Of a stretch of DNA of 64,000 nt, positions 60,938 through 64,000 are shown piece after piece. The position numbers and the translations under genes are program-made. Source of the DNA: Clostridiales bacterium (GTDB lineage Bacteria; Bacillota; Clostridia; Christensenellales; UBA1242); NCBI GenBank assembly GCA_015069415.1, contig SVIQ01000001.1:94709-158708 (forward strand). Reading direction: 5' to 3'. Position 1 is the first letter of the stretch; each line of letters starts with the position of its first letter. The notes below the pieces were generated by a model that worked only from the letters and a program-made list of their open reading frames with translations, was not told the DNA's origin and searched no databases.

Positions 60938-63523
60938 TTATTTTTCACGATTTTTACCTTCGTCATGCAAAATTACTTTAAACAATTCGCAAGTCGGAAT
61001 GATTAGTATTGATGCAACTGAAACCATAATCCATTGCGAAAAATTTAAAAATTCTAGGTTGAACACGCTGTACATAAACGGAACAAAGGTTACGACAAGG
61101 TTAATTGCTAAAGTTATTAAGAAGCAAATGTTAAATGTTTTGTTATCGAACAGATTTTTCTTAAATATACTTGAGTTAGTTTTACAATTCACACTATGAA
61201 GAAGTTGCATGTAAATTATTGTAAAGAAAACCATAGTGCTTGCAACTTGCGGAGAGTAAAAATAAATTCCGATTAGAAAAACAGCGATTGCTATAAATGT
61301 TTGTAAAATTGATTGATAAATTATAGCTTTGCCAACATTATTTCCAAACAGTCCCGAATGACTATCTCTAGGAGGCTGTTTCATAACTTCGGGCTCGACT
61401 TTTTCCATTCCTAAAGCAAACGCAGGCAAACTGTCAGTAACTAGATTAATGAAAAGCATTTGTGCAGGGAGCAAAAATGTGTATTGAGGAAAAAACATTA
61501 GAGCAATGAGCATTCCAAAAACTTCAACACAGTTTGTAGAAATTAAAAATTGCAAAGCTTTTTGAATGTTATTGTAAATTTTTCTTCCTTCTTCAACCGC
61601 CACCACCACCGACGCAAAATTGTCATCTGTTACAACCATATCTGCAACATTTTTTACTACGTCCGTCCCGCTTTTACCCATACCTACACCGATATCTGCA
61701 ATCTTTAAGCTCGGTGCATCGTTTACACCGTCTCCAGTCATTGCAACTATCTTTTTTAATGATTTGTAAAGCTTTACTATTCTCACCTTGTGTTCTGGGG
61801 TGACACGCGCATAAACTCGAATGTTTTTACTAACTTTTTTCAGTTCGCTGTCGCTTAATTTGTCTAGTTCTTCACCTGTTAAGACTTGTTCTTTTGTTTC
61901 ACATATTCCTAATTCTTTAGCAATTGCGAACGCAGTTCTTTTATGATCACCTGTAATCATAATAGGTGTTAGTCCGGCAGAGAAACAACTCTTAATGCTT
62001 TCTTTTACTTCTGGTCTTGGTTTATCCATCATTCCAACCAAACCTAAAAAAACTAAATTTTTTTCAAATTCAACAGAACTATCCAAATTTTCACTTTTTG
62101 CAAATCCTAAAGTTCTTAATGCCTTGTCGCTCATGTTATTACAAACTGAAAGAATTTCTTGCTTGTCCATTTCTGTTAATTCTTTAACCTGTCCATTTAC
62201 TTTTATGAATTTACAATGCTTTAGTAACACTTCAGGAGCACCCTTAGAATAACTAGTTAGTCCGTCTTCATTAACCACAACCGTCATCATTTTTCTTGAC
62301 GAATTAAAAGGAATTTCATGAACAATTTTGGCCTTTTTATATTTAAGATTTGACAAAGCAAATTCGAGAATAGCTTTTTCTGTTGGTTCTCCTACAAACT
62401 TATCTTTTTGTTTTTCTGCATTATTGCAATTAATCATACATTTCAACATGTCATTGTCTACTTGCATGTTCTTTAAATTTTTTCCATAAGTTTCAACAAC
62501 TGTCATTTTATTTTGTGTTAGTGTTCCAGTTTTGTCGCTACAAATGATTTGACAACTTCCAAGCGTTTCAACAGCATGTAAATGTTTTATTATGCATTTC
62601 CTTTTTGCTAATTGTTGCACTCCTAGAGCTAAAATTATTGTGATTACAGCTGGTAAACTTTCAGGAATTGCAGCAACGGCAAGCGCTACTGCAGTCATTA
62701 TGGAATGCATGATTCCATCACCCTTAATTAGACTAATTGACAAAATTATTAGACTCACAACAACTACAGTCCACGTAATAAAATGTCCTATTTTATTAAT
62801 TGATTTTTGAAGAGGTGTTATTTCTTTTTTTGTTTTAAAAAGCAATGTCGCAATTTTCCCTATTTCTGTATCTTGTCCGGTCGCAACAACAATTCCTTTT
62901 GCTTTTCCGTTAGTAACTAAACTTCCTGAATATGCCATATTTTTTCTGTCGGCAAGCGGGGTAACTTCTTTTAATACCACATCTGAATTTTTGTCACTTG
63001 GTACACTTTCACCAGTAAGAGAACTTTCATCACAGGCAAAATTGTTCGTTTCTAAAAGTCTTACATCTGCAGTCATTACATTTCCAGCTTCAACAAAAAT
63101 AATGTCTCCCACAACTAGTTCTGTACTGTCCACTACTTCAATATTCCCCTCTCTTAGTACTTTAACATTTATTCGATTGTATTTTTGCAAATCTTTTAAA
63201 CATGCTTCTGCTTTTCTTTCTTCAAACACTCCAATAAATGCATTCATTACAACAATGAAAAGAATTACAAACCCTTCAAAAAGATCCGCATATTCTTTAT
63301 TTAAAATAGCAATAGTTATTGATATTACGGCCGATAAGAGTAAAATTGCAACCATAATATTTAAAAACTGCTTGAAAAAACAAGCAAGAAAAGATTGTTT
63401 CTTTACTTCTTCTAACTGATTTTTCCCATTTTTAATCAATCTATCATTTGCTTCACGACAGCTCAATCCGATTCTTGAACCTTTTACCTTTTCTATAACT
63501 TCATTTTCACTTAAATAGTACAT
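60938..63523 (-). CDS. Ca2+-type P-type ATPase
   Basis: An 861-residue P2-type ATPase. 'SSLTGESVPSD' (TGES), 'AAIPESLPAVITII' (M4 with the Ca-binding Glu), 'ICSDKTGTLTQNKM' (phosphorylated Asp), 'MTGDGVNDAPSLKIADIG', 'STNCVEVFGMLIA' (M5 NxxE) and 'LFINLVTDSLPA' (M6 NxxxD). This spectrum matches calcium-exporting PMR1/SERCA-like pumps. The N-terminal 'MYYLSENEVIEKVKGSRIGLSCREANDRL' (in part) is the cation ATPase N-domain. The ATG at 63523 follows AGAGG; an earlier in-frame ATG has no site. Confidence 0.88.
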   Translation of the reverse strand: MYYLSENEVIEKVKGSRIGLSCREANDRLIKNGKNQLEEVKKQSFLACFFKQFLNIMVAILLLSAVISITIAILNKEYADLFEGFVILFIVVMNAFIGVFEERKAEACLKDLQKYNRINVKVLREGNIEVVDSTELVVGDIIFVEAGNVMTADVRLLETNNFACDESSLTGESVPSDKNSDVVLKEVTPLADRKNMAYSGSLVTNGKAKGIVVATGQDTEIGKIATLLFKTKKEITPLQKSINKIGHFITWTVVVVSLIILSISLIKGDGIMHSIMTAVALAVAAIPESLPAVITIILALGVQQLAKRKCIIKHLHAVETLGSCQIICSDKTGTLTQNKMTVVETYGKNLKNMQVDNDMLKCMINCNNAEKQKDKFVGEPTEKAILEFALSNLKYKKAKIVHEIPFNSSRKMMTVVVNEDGLTSYSKGAPEVLLKHCKFIKVNGQVKELTEMDKQEILSVCNNMSDKALRTLGFAKSENLDSSVEFEKNLVFLGLVGMMDKPRPEVKESIKSCFSAGLTPIMITGDHKRTAFAIAKELGICETKEQVLTGEELDKLSDSELKKVSKNIRVYARVTPEHKVRIVKLYKSLKKIVAMTGDGVNDAPSLKIADIGVGMGKSGTDVVKNVADMVVTDDNFASVVVAVEEGRKIYNNIQKALQFLISTNCVEVFGMLIALMFFPQYTFLLPAQMLFINLVTDSLPAFALGMEKVEPEVMKQPPRDSHSGLFGNNVGKAIIYQSILQTFIAIAVFLIGIYFYSPQVASTMVFFTIIYMQLLHSVNCKTNSSIFKKNLFDNKTFNICFLITLAINLVVTFVPFMYSVFNLEFLNFSQWIMVSVASILIIPTCELFKVILHDEGKNREK

Positions 63524-63634
63524 AATGCCTCTACTTACATTATTAAAAAAAAGCATATTTTAGACGAACATAAAAGTCTAATGTTGTCGAATAAAAAATT
63601 TAAACATAATGTAGAAAATTTTTTTAAAAATAGG

Positions 63635-63662
63635 TTGAAATTTTATTTAAGTTTGATATAAT
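63635..63662 (+). promoter_or_regulatory. Extended -10 promoter of the rel-like gene (leaderless)
   Basis: TTGAAA (63635-63640), 16-nt spacer ending TGA, TATAAT (63657-63662), then 8 nt to the ATG at 63671. Confidence 0.75.
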
Positions 63663-63670
63663 TTAAATAT

Positions 63671-64000
63671 ATGGAGAAAATTTTAGAGAGTTTTACAAAA
63701 GAACAAATTAATAAAATTTCAATATTTAGCGAACTAATTGAAAATTTAGAATTAAGTTCCATTTACAAAAATGCAGGAATTCTTTTTTTCGCATTAAAAA
63801 ATGGAAAACTCACAAACGATTACATTAAAGAGAATTTCAAAGAAGAATTTAGAATAATTGAAATCCTTCTTCAACTTGAATCAATTAATTATGAGCAACA
63901 AGAAACTGAAGCTGAAAACATTCGTAAAATGTTTTTTGCCATCACTAAAGAAATTCGCGTTATAATGTTAAAAATAGCATCGGCAGTAACTGAACTAAGA
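63671..64000 (+). CDS. Rel/SpoT-type alarmone enzyme, N-terminal part (runs off the window)
   Basis: 110 residues before the window end. The segment 'EAENIRKMFFAITKEIRVIMLKIASAVTELR' (in part) aligns with the RelA/SpoT block 'EAENLRKM..AMAKDIRVI.IKLADRLHNMR'. Upstream, 'AGILFFALKNG' sits where bifunctional enzymes have 'AAILHDVIEDT'. So the His-Asp metal pair is Phe-Phe, the later Glu-Asp is Lys-Asn, and the metal Asp of DRLHN is Ser. The hydrolase site is lost; the synthetase domain would be outside the window. Its -10 box is 8 nt upstream and there is no ribosome site. Confidence 0.65.
   Translation, partial: MEKILESFTKEQINKISIFSELIENLELSSIYKNAGILFFALKNGKLTNDYIKENFKEEFRIIEILLQLESINYEQQETEAENIRKMFFAITKEIRVIMLKIASAVTELR

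Overview
This is about 64 kb of AT-rich chromosome (roughly 30% GC by eye) from an anaerobic, low-GC Firmicute-type bacterium, probably a Clostridia-like lineage. The indicators are pyruvate formate-lyase with its activase, a SpoVT regulator, a SpoIIQ-like M23 protein, a SpoVB/MurJ-type flippase, the pth-mfd-PrsA order and a TasA-like exported protein. Most genes are housekeeping and sit in short operons separated by compact rho-independent terminators. The exact lineage cannot be fixed from sequence alone.

Layout. 1-8.6 kb: end of a cytidylate kinase-like gene, a TVP38-type membrane protein, two CPBP proteases, rlmH, an M14 carboxypeptidase, tadA, a flippase, a tRNA-dihydrouridine synthase and spoVT. 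8.7-11.5 kb: tRNA-Arg(CCU), a dehydrogenase, tRNA-Leu(CAG) with an HD hydrolase behind it, and a NADAR-like protein. 11.6-22.9 kb (all minus strand): a type IV secretion-like cluster containing VirD4, a VirB2-type pilin, two lipoproteins, an acidic single-pass membrane protein, a VirB6/TrbL protein and a VirB3-VirB4 ATPase. No relaxase or integrase is visible. 23.1-31.6 kb: initiator tRNA-fMet, two small membrane proteins, HelD, a helicase with three near-identical C-terminal repeats, and pflBA. 31.7-41.9 kb: a U32 peptidase-family protein, a His/Cys-rich G3E GTPase, pth-mfd and a PrsA-like lipoprotein. 41.9-52.9 kb: TasA-like protein, SpoIIQ-like protein, acyl carrier protein, ftsH, cvpA-tyrS, ychF and uppP. 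52.9-54.1 kb: a large structured noncoding RNA that I identify as OLE RNA, followed by its membrane partner OapA. 54.1-64 kb: a ComEC-like hydrolase, gltX, two envelope proteins, fabG, a Ca2+-type P-ATPase, and the start of a Rel-type alarmone enzyme whose hydrolase residues are replaced.

The main points of interest are as follows. The OLE RNA/OapA locus has its own near-consensus promoter and a perfect closing helix. The T4SS-like cluster lacks DNA-processing genes. Several genes (at about 428, 1144, 6605, 31726, 36117, 59703 and 63671) have the -10 box only 3-9 nt before the start codon and no Shine-Dalgarno, so their mRNAs are predicted to be leaderless. The Rel N-terminus has lost the His-Asp metal site. 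A family of near-identical hairpin terminators sits between convergent genes, and terminators often overlap stop codons.

Start codons were chosen from Shine-Dalgarno position, promoter position and family N-termini, so several differ from the longest possible reading frame. Functional calls come from motif recognition by eye; no database search was run.
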